Below, one piece after another: positions 47,100 to 57,949 of a DNA stretch of 64,000 bases (the stretch's first letter is position 1; every line of letters starts with the position of its first letter). Source of the stretch: Cinnamomum chago (lineage: Eukaryota; Streptophyta; Magnoliopsida; Laurales; Lauraceae); assembly GCA_038049695.1 (NCBI GenBank), contig CP142452.1, positions 53,216,501 to 53,280,500 of the forward strand, read 5' to 3'. Position numbers and translations under genes: made by a program. A model generated the notes under the pieces. It did no database searches. It saw only the letters and a list, made by a program, of their open reading frames with translations, and was not told the DNA's origin.

Positions 47100-47623
47100 T
47101 TCCCGACTAGAAAAGACGCTGGCAAAAAGATTTTGAAAAAATAATTTTCATAAATTGTAAATCTTTTCCCGGCGCAAAAAACGCCGGCGGAAGTTTTTCT
47201 AAATTTATTTTAGAAAAAATAAATCACTTTTCCCGGCAAAAATTAACACCGACGAAAGTCTTTCTAAATTTATTTTTGAAAAAATAAACCACTTTTCCCG
47301 GCGCAAAATAACGCCGGCAAAAGTTTTTCTAACATTTATTTTTGAAAAAATAAAAAAAATTTCCAGCGCAAAATAACGCCGGGAAAAGTTTTTCTAAACA
47401 TTTATCTTTGAAAAATCAAACTCTTTTCCCGGCGAAATAAAACGCCGGCAATGTATGGACTTTTACCGGTGCTGCCTTTTTTTCGCCGGCAAATGCTATT
47501 ACTGGCAAGCTTTTCCCGGCGCATTGCGGCGCAAGAAAAATCACCGGTAATAGACATTGTCAGCGTTAATGGACCTTTACCGGCGCTTTTTTAGCGCTGG
47601 TAAAAGTGTAAATTGTTGTAGTG
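47100..47623. repeat. Right subterminal repeat region of the first CACTA
   Basis: Repeated TTTTCCCGGCGCAAAA-AACGCCGG-(A/C)AAAGTTTTTCTAAA modules (at least six) with self-complementary CCGGCG/CGCCGG cores, ending at the terminal TTGTTGTAGTG. Such arrays are transposase-binding regions in CACTA elements. Confidence 0.85.
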
Positions 47624-49199
47624 CCTTGAGGAGCCTGGGCCAAATGCACCACAGGACGAGAATGACCCTTACGCCAAATGGACCAAAGACGATGAGATGA
47701 CAAGATGTTATATTCAGGCATCCATGTCTAGTATTTTGCAACACCAACATCAATCCTATAAAACTACATACGATATTATATCGAACTTAAAGAAGATGTT
47801 TACGGACCAAGGCAGACTACTATGAGGGTGCTTATAAGCACTAAAATGGCTAAGGGAACACCAGTACAAGACCACATGCTGAAGATGATAAACTCATCGA
47901 ATGAGTTAAATGTACCGGGTGATGCGATATATGCAGAATCACAGATTGACATAATCCTCGAGTCGCTGCCGGATTTATTCAACCATTTTAAGATCAATTA
48001 TAATATAAATAAAATGGATCTGACTCTAGCTGAGCTGTCTAGCCAACTAGTAGCGACTGAGGGGATCATGAAGAAAAACCAACCACCCTGATGACAGAAA
48101 AGTCATTTGCCAGGTCCAAGTCGGAAGGCAAAGGCCGGAAAGGGAAGAAGAAATCAGTCCCTAAGGGTCCTAAGGTGGAGAATGGTGCTACTGGTGGTGT
48201 GACCAAGGCTAAGGGTTCGGGAGCAAAAGGAAAGTGTTTCCATTGTGGTATGACATGACAATGGAAGAGGAATTGTCCAGATTTTTTGTCTAAGAAAAAG
48301 ACCTCAAGTATGATTGAGTCAATTGTTTCTGAAGTTAGTTTTATAACTAGTACTTCATAATCATGGTGTGTTGACTCCGGTACAACTAATCACATCTGTA
48401 ATTCGTTGCAGGGGTTCCGGGAAATCAGGAAGCTTAGTGACAGCGAAAATATTGTCAACCTAAGATCTGATGCCAAGGCATAGGCGGTTTCAGTGGGAGT
48501 TGTTACTTTACTATTATCAAATAATAAGTTGATTTTGTTAGATACATTATTTGTACCGTCTTTGAGGCGGTATTTAATTTCAGTTTCTAGTCTGGTGAAT
48601 AAAAGTTATTGTATTTCTTTTGGTACTGAAGTTATCATAAAGACGAACGGTACTTTTATATGTTCTGGCAAGGTAATCAATGGCCTTTATTTGTTAACTC
48701 CCATAATGTATGAGATACATGACGGCGAAATAATTAATAGGCATCATTAAAGAGGAAGTCACCTTCATCTAATCCAATAAAACTTTGGCACCTAAGGCTA
48801 AGTCACATAAACCTAAACAAGATTGATAGGCTAGTGAAAGACGGTATCTTGCCTTCATTGGTGGTAGAACCAATGCCTGTTTGTAATTAAAAATGATTGA
48901 AAGACCATTTTCATGCAAGGGCAATAGGGTCAAAGATTTATTGGAATTAGTGCATACTGATGTGTGGACCCATAAATGTCCGAGCGAGAGGAGGATATGA
49001 GTACTTCTTCACTTTCACAGATGATTACTCAAGATATGAATACATATACCTTATGCACCGCAAGTCCTAAACTTTTGAAAAGTTCAAAGAGTTTAGAGCG
49101 AAAGGGGAAAAGCAATTAGGTAAAAGTAGCAAGACTCTTCTTGATCAAAGTAAGGAGGGGAATATCTCTCTGTTGAATTTATGGCACTACAACAAACTG

Positions 49200-50030
49200 C
49201 ACTTTTAGCGATGCCTTTCTAAATTCGTCGGTAAAGAGTACTTTTTACCGACGTATATAATTCCTTCGATAAAGATAGGACTTTTCCCGACGTTTTTAAT
49301 AAAACGTCGGTAAAAGTCCTATCTTTACCGACGTTTTTTTGGAAAACGTCGGTAAAAGTTTAATTTTATCATTAGTTTATTTTTCAGGGAAAATAAAAAT
49401 CACAGACTTTTACTGACGAAATATAAATGTCGGTAATATTTTATTTATTTTTATTTTTCCTTTTACTAACGAAAAAAACGTCGGTAATAATATTTTTATA
49501 ATTTTATTATTTTTATTAATCCTTTCGCCGACGAAAAAAAATGTCGGTAAAAGTATTACATTTATTTATTTATTTTTCTTTTATCGATGAAAAAAAAACA
49601 TCGGTAACTGTATTTTTATATTTTTTATTTTATTTCTTATTTTGTCGATAAAAAAAACATCAATAAAAGTATTTTTATAAAAAAAAATTGCGACGAAAAA
49701 AAACGTCGTTAAAAGTATTATATTTATTATTTTTTTTACCGATAAAAAAAACATCGGTAAAAGTTTTTTATATTTTATATTTTATTTTACCGACGAAAAA
49801 AAATGTCGGTGAAAGTACTTTTATATTTTATATTTATTTTTCTTTCTTCTTTTGCCGACGAAACAAAACGTCGGTAAAAGTGTTTTTTAATGTTTTTATA
49901 TTTTATTTTTTTTGGCCGACGAAAAAAAAAGTCGGTAAAAGTATTTTATGTTTTTTATTTTTATTTCTACTTTTGCCGACGAAAAAAACGCCGGTAAAAT
50001 TATTTTTTGTTTTTTCGAAAAATGCCATAT
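49200..50030. repeat. Left subterminal repeat array of the second CACTA
   Basis: About ten 60-75-bp units of the form CCGACGAAAAAAACGTCGGTAA plus a T-rich spacer; each has a palindromic CCGACG/CGTCGG pair. The open frame across 49688-50047 is only a translation of these units. Confidence 0.9.
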
Positions 50031-50399
50031 TTGTTTTTTCAATATAATTTTCCTGTAAACCTGTTTATACACCTGTATAAAAAAATAAACCTGTTCGTGT
50101 ACCTATATTTAATATAAAAAAGCAAGCAAACAAAATTTGCTAAATAAACAAACAACCATCACCATTTTTCATCAAATCATTCATCTCATTAAACAAATAT
50201 TATATTCAATAATGATACAGTCACATATAAATGTCCAATATACATATATAAATAAACTAAAGAAATAAAATAGCCCCAGAAATCTGCAACCAACCCCAAA
50301 GCATCCATCAATCTGCAATGACAAAAACAACATTAAAATCTTTTCAATGAATTAAATTATAAATGAAAGATAAACATGTATATATAAATCTTTTCTTAA

Positions 50400-51445
50400 G
50401 TTTTTCGGCGGCCTGTTTTCCAACCTAAGTATTGAGAATCAGGCGGTTTTTTCTTTTAATTCGTTAACCTGAAGTCCGATTCACTAACCGTCAATTCCTA
50501 CAAGGTACTTTGGCCTTGAACAAGGTACCCGTGTTAGTTTTCAATTTTTCATGGGGCCATTTCCCGTTCCGGACCCCCGGAGGGCCGTTTTCGAGCCTAA
50601 GTGTTGGAAAATCCGATGTTCTCGCTTCTAGTTCTCTAACAGAGAGTCCTATTTGCGAATCGTCAGTTCCTAAAAGTTATTCTACCCTTGAGCATTCGAT
50701 TTTTCCGGGGGTTGTTACCCGTTCCGGACCCCCGGCGAGCCGTTTTCGAGCCTAGGTGTTGAAAAATCTGATGTTTTTGCTTCTAAATCTCTAACCCAGA
50801 TTCCTATTTGCGATCCGTCAGTTCCTACAAGTTACTCTAGCCTCGAATGAAGTGCTCGTGCTGGTTTTCAATTTTTCCAGGGGCCGTCTCTAATTCCGAA
50901 CACCCGGCGGGCCGTTTTCGAGCCTAGGTGTGGGAAAATCTGATATTTCCGCTTCTAATTCTCTAACCGGGAGTCCTATTTTCGAACAGTCAATTCCTAC
51001 AAGTTACTCTACCCTTGAGTGAAGTGCTCGTGCCGGTTTCCAATTTTTTCGGGGGCCGTTTCCTGTTCCGGACCCCTGGAGGGCCGTTTTCGAGCCTAAG
51101 TGTTGGAAAATCCGATGTTTTCGCTTCTAAATCTCTAACCAGGAGTCCTATTTGCGAACCGTCAGTTCCTAAATGTTACTCTGCCCTTGAGCGAAGTGCT
51201 CGTGCCGGTTTCCATTTTTTCCAGGGGCTGTTTCCAGTTACGGACCCCCGGCGGGCCGTTTTTTGAGCCTAAGTGTTCGAAAATCTGATGTTTTCGCTTC
51301 TAAATCTCTAACCGGGAGTCCAATTTGCGAACCGTCAGTTCCTACAAGTTATTATAGCCTCGAGTGATGTACTCGTGCCGATTTCTGATTTTTTCGGGGG
51401 CCGTTTCCCGTTCCGGACCCCCGGTGAGCCGTTTTCGAGCCTAAG
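50400..51445. repeat. ~171-bp tandem array, first block (about 6 units)
   Basis: GGACCCCCGG-type anchor positions recur about every 160-173 bp (near 50571, 50731, 50897, 51070, 51242, 51415). Shared words: CGAGCCTAAGTGTTGGAAAA, CTCTAACCGGGAGTCC, GTCAGTTCCTACAAGTTAC, GAGCGAAGTGCTCGTG. Confidence 0.95.
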
Positions 51446-54400
51446 TGTAAGACCCCGACCCGAGTGAACCCGATTAGTGTTAATTAAGTTGTGTGTTAGC
51501 CTTAAGCATGATTAGAAGTCTTTGACTAAGTTAGGTTTGGAATAGCTTTTGATATAGTTTTGGAGAATTTTGATTGCTTTGTGATAGTGGGGCCCTTTGG
51601 GGGTTCCTATTTATGACCTTGCATGCGCTTGAGGATTTATATGAGATTTTTGCATTCATTGTTTTAATCCCATTTTATTTGTATTGTTAACCCCTACAAC
51701 TTTCATGTTGATCCCGTCCCCGTTCGAGATCCCAAAATCCGATTCCCTAGCCTTGAGGGCAAAATAGTCATTGCACACTAAATCAGTAACCAAAACTTGA
51801 TATTCCCAAAACCCGCGAAACATATACTTTTTGGAAACTAAATATTTCGGCTATCATTTCTTCCTTCTTCGTCAAATTCATTCGAGATCTCGAAAGACAT
51901 GATTTCAGCCCAAAGAGTGTCTTAAGTGGTGTGACCCATTCCCATTTGCTTATATAAGGAGAACCCATCTTCCTCATTTCCCTTTTCCAGCACAAAAGGC
52001 AGCCTAGGGTTTCTTGCAACCTTTCTCTTCTTCTTCTTGCTCTCTCCATCTCAATCTCCTACTAATCTTGGACCAACATCAAAATGGAGGTCATCATTCT
52101 CTTCCTCATCACCATAACTCTCTTTTGATACCATTTGTGAAGAAAACCTCTCATTCCAAGACCTTCTTTGAGCTCACCTTGCCCATTTGGAGAACCTACA
52201 AGTAAGCAACCTTCCCCATCTCTTAGATTTGTGCTACTTTGATCTTGAAGAGGTCTCATTTTCATTATTGTAAGGTTTCCCTTTCTATTTCATTGTTTGA
52301 CCATTTTAGGGTTTGTTTTTGGGGATTTTGTTCATAGCTTGGATCTTTGGCTTGGAAGAGTATTAGAGCTTGATTTCCTTGATTAGAAGACCCAAGGCAA
52401 GTGGATGATTTGGTTTTCATAAGCTTTCAATGATTTTAGTATTTTCCACTCATGCCTATTTATTGCATTGGTTTGAAATAAATGTCCATGATAGAGCTTT
52501 GATAGTGCATTTATGTCTTATAAGTGTATTGGTGAATGTCATTTAATTTCTTCTTGTTTGTACCAAATGTACTCTATTGTGAAATAGTTTCTTTCTTTCT
52601 TTCTTTCTTGGTATTGAATGGGATGTTGATGGAGGAGGTAATGGTATGAACACCTATTGGAGTTTTGGAGAAGTGTAGATAGATGCATTGGAGGAGCTCT
52701 TAGCTCGGTTTTATTGCAGGGATTTAATGGAAGTGAGGAGAGTGGTGTTGAGGAGGAAAAAGGGGCTCAAATCTGAACACAGTGGGTGTTTCCCACACCT
52801 GGCGGTCAGCAATCGGCTAACCGCCGAACCCATCGGCGGCTAACCGCCTGCCAACCTATCCATTTCGGTTACTTCTCCAGAGAGCAACATTTTCCACCTG
52901 AGAAGCACGGTCAGCCTCACGGTCAACAAGCGGCTAACCGCCAAACCCATCGGCTGCTAACCGCAAGCCAACCGAACCACTTCGGTTACATTTCCAGTAA
53001 CCTGTCTTTCTGTCAGGCTAACCGCCATCGACCGCTAGGTAACAAAAATTACCCAGACAATCATTCCAGAGTGCTCCTCGCTCGAGCGATGAACTTTGTT
53101 GGTCAAAGGAGATTCGCTAGGCAATGTATGAGGCCATTCGAGAAAGAAACCATATCACGAAGATGTCATTCGAAGTTTTGAAAATTCAAAGTGTATTAAG
53201 AGCCCGGAATGTCCCCAAACTCAAAGAGTACCAAATTATTATTAGTTCGACATACGGGATCCCTATTCACTTCAAATAAATCTTGAACCCGATACTTTAC
53301 CCGAGATTTCAATAGTTTATTGTACTTTATCGATCCCGAGATTTATACTACATGTCTTGTTTTCCCGAAAGCATATGAAACGACAGTGTGCCCTTGAGCA
53401 CCCCCGTCCTGCCCGTTTATTTACTTGTATTTGATTTACTTGCATATGTCTTGATTTGTTATTTGACCTATGAGTCGGCACCACTAAACTTGGATAACCC
53501 TGTTGATCTGATCCACCGACTTAGAAATCCCCTTCTTGTCCTGCCAGCTGCAGTTTGGATCTTGCTACCCGGTTATTACCGTGGTCTTGTCCCGATGCCG
53601 CAGATTGCTACTGTGGTCCTCGATGCCCGGCTCGCTACCGTAGTCATGTATAGTATATGTATATGCATTTATAAGATCCATTGTTTCTCCTCACCTCGAG
53701 TGACTGAGATCAGTGCCTAGTTATTGCTCTGTCACTTTAGTGATAAAGGACTTAGCTTCGTGTGGCTGTCATCTTGCTTGTTTCTCGTTTCCTTGGTTAC
53801 ATTTACATGTTTTATAAAGCATACTTGTATTTGAATAAATGTTTTATCTCATTTATATAAATTGTTATTTAAACAGGTTTAAATGCTTTTGAAAGTACAT
53901 TCATTTATTATCATATTGTCTTTGTATTTTACCCATTTGCCAAACCGTCGTGTTTTACCCACTCTTTGGTACTCAGGTCCCATTGTTGGTTATCCCGAGG
54001 AGGAGCATGAGGAGGCGGTCGGAGAACCGCAGCAGTTAGTTAAGTGGCGTGCTGATGATATCATTTAGACATTGGATTGCTTGAGAGAGAGAACATTTTG
54101 GGAAAACTTTTAACCATTCTTTTGGGGATTGGTATTTTGTTTATATTGGCCTTTGTTGGCCTTTATTTTTGGGAATGTAATTAAATGATCCTTGTATAAA
54201 CTCTAACTTACTTTTGGTTAACATGCTAATGATCATTGCTCATTTCGATACAGTATTATACTCGTGTTATTATTTTTATGGCTAAGAGATAGATTGAATA
54301 TTTGATTTGCTACACGCTTCCGCACTTAATAGAAATGTTCTTATATGGTTGTGATATCCTCACCGCGGACACATGTGGGAAATTAAATACATATATGGCA

Positions 54401-54483
54401 TTAAACCGATGATGTGGTATTATCATCATTATTAGTGTCCCGATCCCGGATTAGTCCTTCGGGCCCGGTCCAGGGTCGTGACA
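51446..54483 (+). mobile_element. Solo LTR, ~3.04 kb, probably Ty3/gypsy (chromovirus/Tekay-like)
   Basis: Begins TGTAAGACCCCGACCC and ends GGTCGTGACA (TG...CA). It is flanked by CTAAG (51441-51445) and CTAGG (54484-54488), a 5-bp target duplication with one difference, inside the 171-bp array, which continues on both sides. A TATATAAGG box lies near 51951 with a CT-rich leader after it. No internal element sequence or second LTR is present, so it is a solo LTR formed by LTR-LTR recombination. The lineage is inferred from length and termini; orientation is from the TATA box. It is younger than the array it entered. Confidence 0.8.
52798..53030. repeat. Two ~118-bp direct repeats in the solo LTR
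   Basis: CGGCTAACCGCC...AACCCATCGGC...CACTTCGGTTAC-type units at about 52798-52910 and 52918-53030, each with self-complementary CGGC/GCCG and GGCGGTTAGC-like motifs. Confidence 0.85.
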
Positions 54484-56175
54484 CTAGGTGTTGGAAAATC
54501 CGATTTTTTCGCTTCTAATTCTCTAACCGGGAGTCCTATTTGCGAACCGTCGGTTCCTACAAGTTACTATACCCTCGAGCGAAGTGCTCTTGTCGGTTTT
54601 CGATTTTTTCGGCGGCGGTTTCCCGTTCCGGACCCCCGACTGGCCGTTTTTGAGCCTAAGTGTTGGAAAAAGATTTATTTTCGCTTCTAATTCTCTAACC
54701 GGGAGTTCTATTTGCGGACAGTCAGTTCCTACAAGTTACTCTACCCTCGAGCGAAGTGCTCATTTCAGTTTTCGATTTTTTCGGGGGCTATTTCCTATTC
54801 CGGACCCCAGCGGGCCGTTTTTGTGCCTACGTGTTGGAAAATCCGATGTATTCACTTCTAAATCTCTAACTGGGAGTCTTATTTGTGAACCGTCGGTTCC
54901 TAAAAGTTACTTTACCCTCGAGCGAAGTGCTCAGGCCGATTTCCGATTTTTTTCTGGGGCCGTTTCCAGTTACGGACCCCCGACAGGCTGTTTTTCGAGC
55001 CTAAGTGTTGAAAAATTTGATGTTTTCGGTTCTAAATCTCTAGCCGAGAGTCCAATTTGTGAACCGTCAGATCCAACAAGTTACTATAGCCTCGAGTGAA
55101 GTGTCCGTGCCGGTTTTCAACTTTTTTGGGGCTGTTTCCCGTTCCGGACCCCCATTGGGCAGTTTTCGAGCCTAAGTGTTGGAAAATCCAATTTTTTCGC
55201 TTCTAATTCTCTAATCAGGAGTCCTATTTGCGAATCGTCGGTTCCTACAAGTTACTATACCCTCGAACAGAGTGCTCTTGCTGCTTTTTCAATTTTTTCG
55301 GGGGCCGTTTCCCGTTCCGAGGCCCTGGCTGGCCGTTTTCGAGCCTAAGTGTTGGAAAAAGGAATTATTTTCTCTTCTAATTCTCTAACCGGGAGTTTTA
55401 TTTGCGAACAGTCAGTTCCTACAAGTTACTCTACCCTCGAGCGAAGTGCTCGTGCCGGTTTCCAAATTTTTCGGGGGCCGTTTCCTATTCTGGACCCCCG
55501 GCGGGCCATTTTTTAGCCTAAGTGTTGGAAAATCCGATGTTTTCGCTTCTAAATCTCTAACTAAGAGTCATATTTGTGAACCGTCAGTTCCTAAATATTA
55601 CAATACCCTCGAGCGAAGTGCTCGTGCCAGTTTCCGATTTTTCCGAGTGTCGTTTCCCGTTACGAACCTCCGGCGGGCCATTTTTTTAGCCTAAGTGTTG
55701 GAAAATCTTATGTTTTTGCTTCTAAATCTCTAACCGGGAGTCCAATTTGCGAACTGTCAGTTCCTACAAGTTACTCTAGCTTCGAGTGATGTACTCGTGC
55801 CGGTTTCTGATTTTTTCGGGGGCCGTTTTCCGTTCCGGACCCCCGGCTGGCCGTTTTCCGTTTCAGACCCCCGGCGGACCGTTTTCGAGCCTAAGTGTTG
55901 GAAAATCCGATTTTTTCGCTTCTAATTCTCTAACTGGGAGTCCTATTTGCGAACCGTCGGTTCCTACAAGTTGCTATACCCTCGAGCGAAGTGCTTTTGT
56001 CAATTTTCAATTTTTTTGGCAGCCGTTTCTCGTTCCGGACCCCTGGCTGGCCGTTTTTTAGCCTAAGTGTTGGAAAAAGAATTATTTTCGCTTCTAATTC
56101 TCTAACCGGAAGTCCTATTTGCGAACCGTCAGTTCGTACAAGTTACTTTACTCTCGAGCGAAGTGCTCATGCCTG
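54484..56175. repeat. ~171-bp tandem array, second block (about 10 units)
   Basis: Continuation of the 50400-51445 array beyond the solo LTR. Units differ from one another by about 5-15% as judged by eye. Because many units are close to 171 bp (57 codons), long open frames run through two or three units. Confidence 0.95.
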
Positions 56176-56860
56176 TTTCCAATGCAATTCCAATTTGAAT
56201 GCATTTGGACCCCACTTGGAGTGTATCATCTTGAACCTTCATGGCTTTGGACGTGTAAAGCCTCTTTTGGATTTTTTTTTTCTTTGTTTTTATTTTCTTT
56301 CTTGATTCAAGATTCAAAATTTGTATCTTAAATTTTATCTTCAATCATGGCTTGGACGTCCAACTTAGAATGGAGAAGCTTGGAAACATTGGAAACATAT
56401 CTTGACTGAAATCCAACTTGTAGAGTTTTCAAGGAAACGTGGACTCTTTGGATTTGAATTTATCTTGCAACTTCTAGGTTACTACCCTCCATATTTAGGA
56501 CTCTGAAATTTGCTTTTATCTATCCAAATCTGGGCCCACTTCCTCTATTAAGAAATTCCTCAAATTACATCTTAGCTTAAATAATTACAAATCTGAAATT
56601 CATATTTGTATTATCAATTGGAACACATGATGGGCCCCACTTCTGTGTGCAGTGCTTGAAATTCCCTTACCTTGGATGTCCTTCATATGGTTGGATTTCT
56701 TTTGCATTTTTTTTTCTTATTTGTTTGGCTTGAATTGAATCTTCCAACCAGGTTAGTGTGGACCCCATGCAGAGCTGCAATACCTTGGTTTTCCTTATTT
56801 GATTTATCACTTTCGTGGGTCCAAAGAAATTGATTTTCTTTACAAAAATAAAGTGTAATT
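56176..56860. other. No gene recognised
   Basis: Unique-looking AT-rich DNA after the tandem array. Homology to the array stops at TGTTTCCAATGC. Confidence 0.45.
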
Positions 56861-57245
56861 ACAAAACATCGGTAAAATCCTTGAAAACCGTCGGCAGAGT
56901 TCAATTTTATTATTAACTCCATTTTAGGGAAAATAAACATTCCTAAAAATATTTAATTAAACATTATTGACCAATTTTATGACATCGGTAAAATGAAAAT
57001 TTATAGCGACGTTTTCTGTAAAACGTCGGTAATATTTAATTTTATTTTTATGAAAATAAAAAAATCGGAGTCCTTTACCAACGAATTTTTTTTCCCAACG
57101 AAAATTAGCATCGAAAAATTTATTACCGACGTTTAATATAAAACGTCGATAAAGGTTGATAGACATTTTTACTTGTTTATAAATAATAAAAATAAAATAA
57201 TTTTTACCGACAAAAATTCATTTTTTGCAACAAAACACAAATGTC
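56860..57245. repeat. Further CACTA subterminal-type modules
   Basis: Contains AAAACATCGGTAAAA, GCGACGTTTTCTGTAAAACG, CCGACGTTTAATATAAAACG and similar modules like those at 49200-50030, but with shorter, less regular spacing. Confidence 0.8.
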
Positions 57246-57289
57246 AGTAAAGTTCCCACTTATTTTTTCCCCTCTCCCGCCTCAAAAAG

Positions 57290-57878
57290 CCCTCTTTTTT
57301 ACTCTCCCTCCAAAAGCCCTCTTTCCTCTATTCTCTTCTCTCATTCTCGCTCTCTCTGCTCTTATCTCACTCTCGATCTCTCTGCTCTCTCACTCTCTGC
57401 TCTTCTCTCACTCTCGCTCTCTCGCTCTTTGCTCTTCTCTCACTCTCGCTCTCTCTGCTCTTCCCTCACTCACTCTCTGCTCTCTGACGCTCGATCTCTC
57501 TGCTCTCTCTCTCTCTCTCGATCTATCTGCGCTCTCTCTCGCTCGATCTCTCTGCTCTCTCTGTCTCTCTCGCTCTCTCTCTCGCTCGATTTCTCTGCTC
57601 TCTCTCTCGCTCTCTCAATCTGCTCTCCCTCTCTCTCTCTCGGTCTCTGCTCTCTCTCACTACGCCAAAAACATTAAACCCACCCCCTTTCTCTTTTCTC
57701 TCACCCGGTGCTCTCTTTTCCTCTCCCGCCGTCGCTCCCTGCGCTGTCTCTCGCTCGATCTCTCTCTCTCTCTCTCTCTCTCTCACTACGCCAAAAACTT
57801 TAAACCCACCCCCTTTCTCTTTTCTCTCACCCGGTGCTCTCTTTTCTTCTCCCACCGTCGCTCCCTTCTCTCTGGTAT

Positions 57879-57910
<32 letters not shown>
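57290..57910. repeat. CT-rich low-complexity region with a duplicated CACTACGCC unit
   Basis: Mostly (CT)n/(TCTCTCGCTC)n. A ~90-bp unit starting CACTACGCCAAAAAC and including CCACCCCCTTTCTC and CACCCGGTGCTCTC occurs twice (about 57659-57745 and 57784-57870). Ser/Leu/Arg-rich open frames here are compositional. Confidence 0.9.
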
Positions 57911-57911
<1 letters not shown>

Positions 57912-57949
57912 ATAGTTTGGGCAAAAAAAAAATTCAGGTATGCCCCAGC

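Larger units (their letters stand above)
38557..47623. mobile_element. CACTA (En/Spm) transposon, 9.07 kb, carrying host gene fragments
   Basis: The left end ACTACAAGAATTTGCATT and right end (reverse complement CACTACAACAATTTACACT) are inverted repeats matching at about 23 of 28 bases, bordered by CCT on each side (3-bp duplication; the left terminus begins ACTAC rather than CACTAC next to a C-run). Subterminal GCCGGCGAAA / TTTTCCCGGCG motifs lie at 38575-38770 and 47100-47600. It sits inside copia gag, whose sequence resumes in register of homology at 47624. No transposase was recognised. Instead it holds pieces of myosin VIII (42039-42804), an MFSD12-like gene (45482-46331) and an LTR (about 39960-41590), so it is a non-autonomous, gene-capturing CACTA. 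The frame at 39624-39827 is unassigned. Confidence 0.85.
35041..49184 (+). mobile_element. Ty1/copia retrotransposon, copy 2, interrupted by CACTA elements
   Basis: Same family and orientation as the copy at 1-6526. Parts: partial 5' LTR (35041-36668), primer-binding site (36671-36678), long leader (36679 to about 38404), gag start near 38405, then after the CACTA insertion gag again (47624 to about 48350, zinc knuckle CFHCG near 48238), protease and GAG-pre-integrase (about 48350-48880), and the start of integrase (to 49184), where a second CACTA-type element begins. The remainder of the copia element is not seen before the window ends. It is broken, with many breaks, and old enough to have received at least two later insertions. 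Confidence 0.9.
49185..57245. mobile_element. Second CACTA-type element (left end present, right end not found)
   Basis: Starts CACTACAACAAACTGCACTT inside copia integrase sequence (left flank TGG). Its terminus and CCGACG...CGTCGG subterminal modules are related to, but distinct from, those of the first CACTA (CCGGCG). Subterminal-type modules recur at 56860-57245, so the element extends at least that far, but no TAGTG terminus or third-base duplication is visible, and copia sequence does not resume in the window. No transposase was recognised. The interior holds a 171-bp tandem array and a solo LTR. The right limit given is the last subterminal-type module, not a proven end. Confidence 0.65.

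Noticed and set aside
49688-50047. 119-residue frame with KKTSVKVF repeats
   Set aside because: It is generated by the CACTA subterminal repeat units, which lack stops in that frame by composition.
54584-55099. 171-residue frame treated as a possible repeat protein gene
   Set aside because: It follows from the 171-bp tandem unit being divisible by three; there is no start context, and units with other lengths disrupt it. Kept only as an observation.
57225-57915. Long Ser/Leu-rich open frames (up to 224 residues) and minus-strand Arg/Glu frames
   Set aside because: They are translations of CT/GA repeats without stops; no gene signals.
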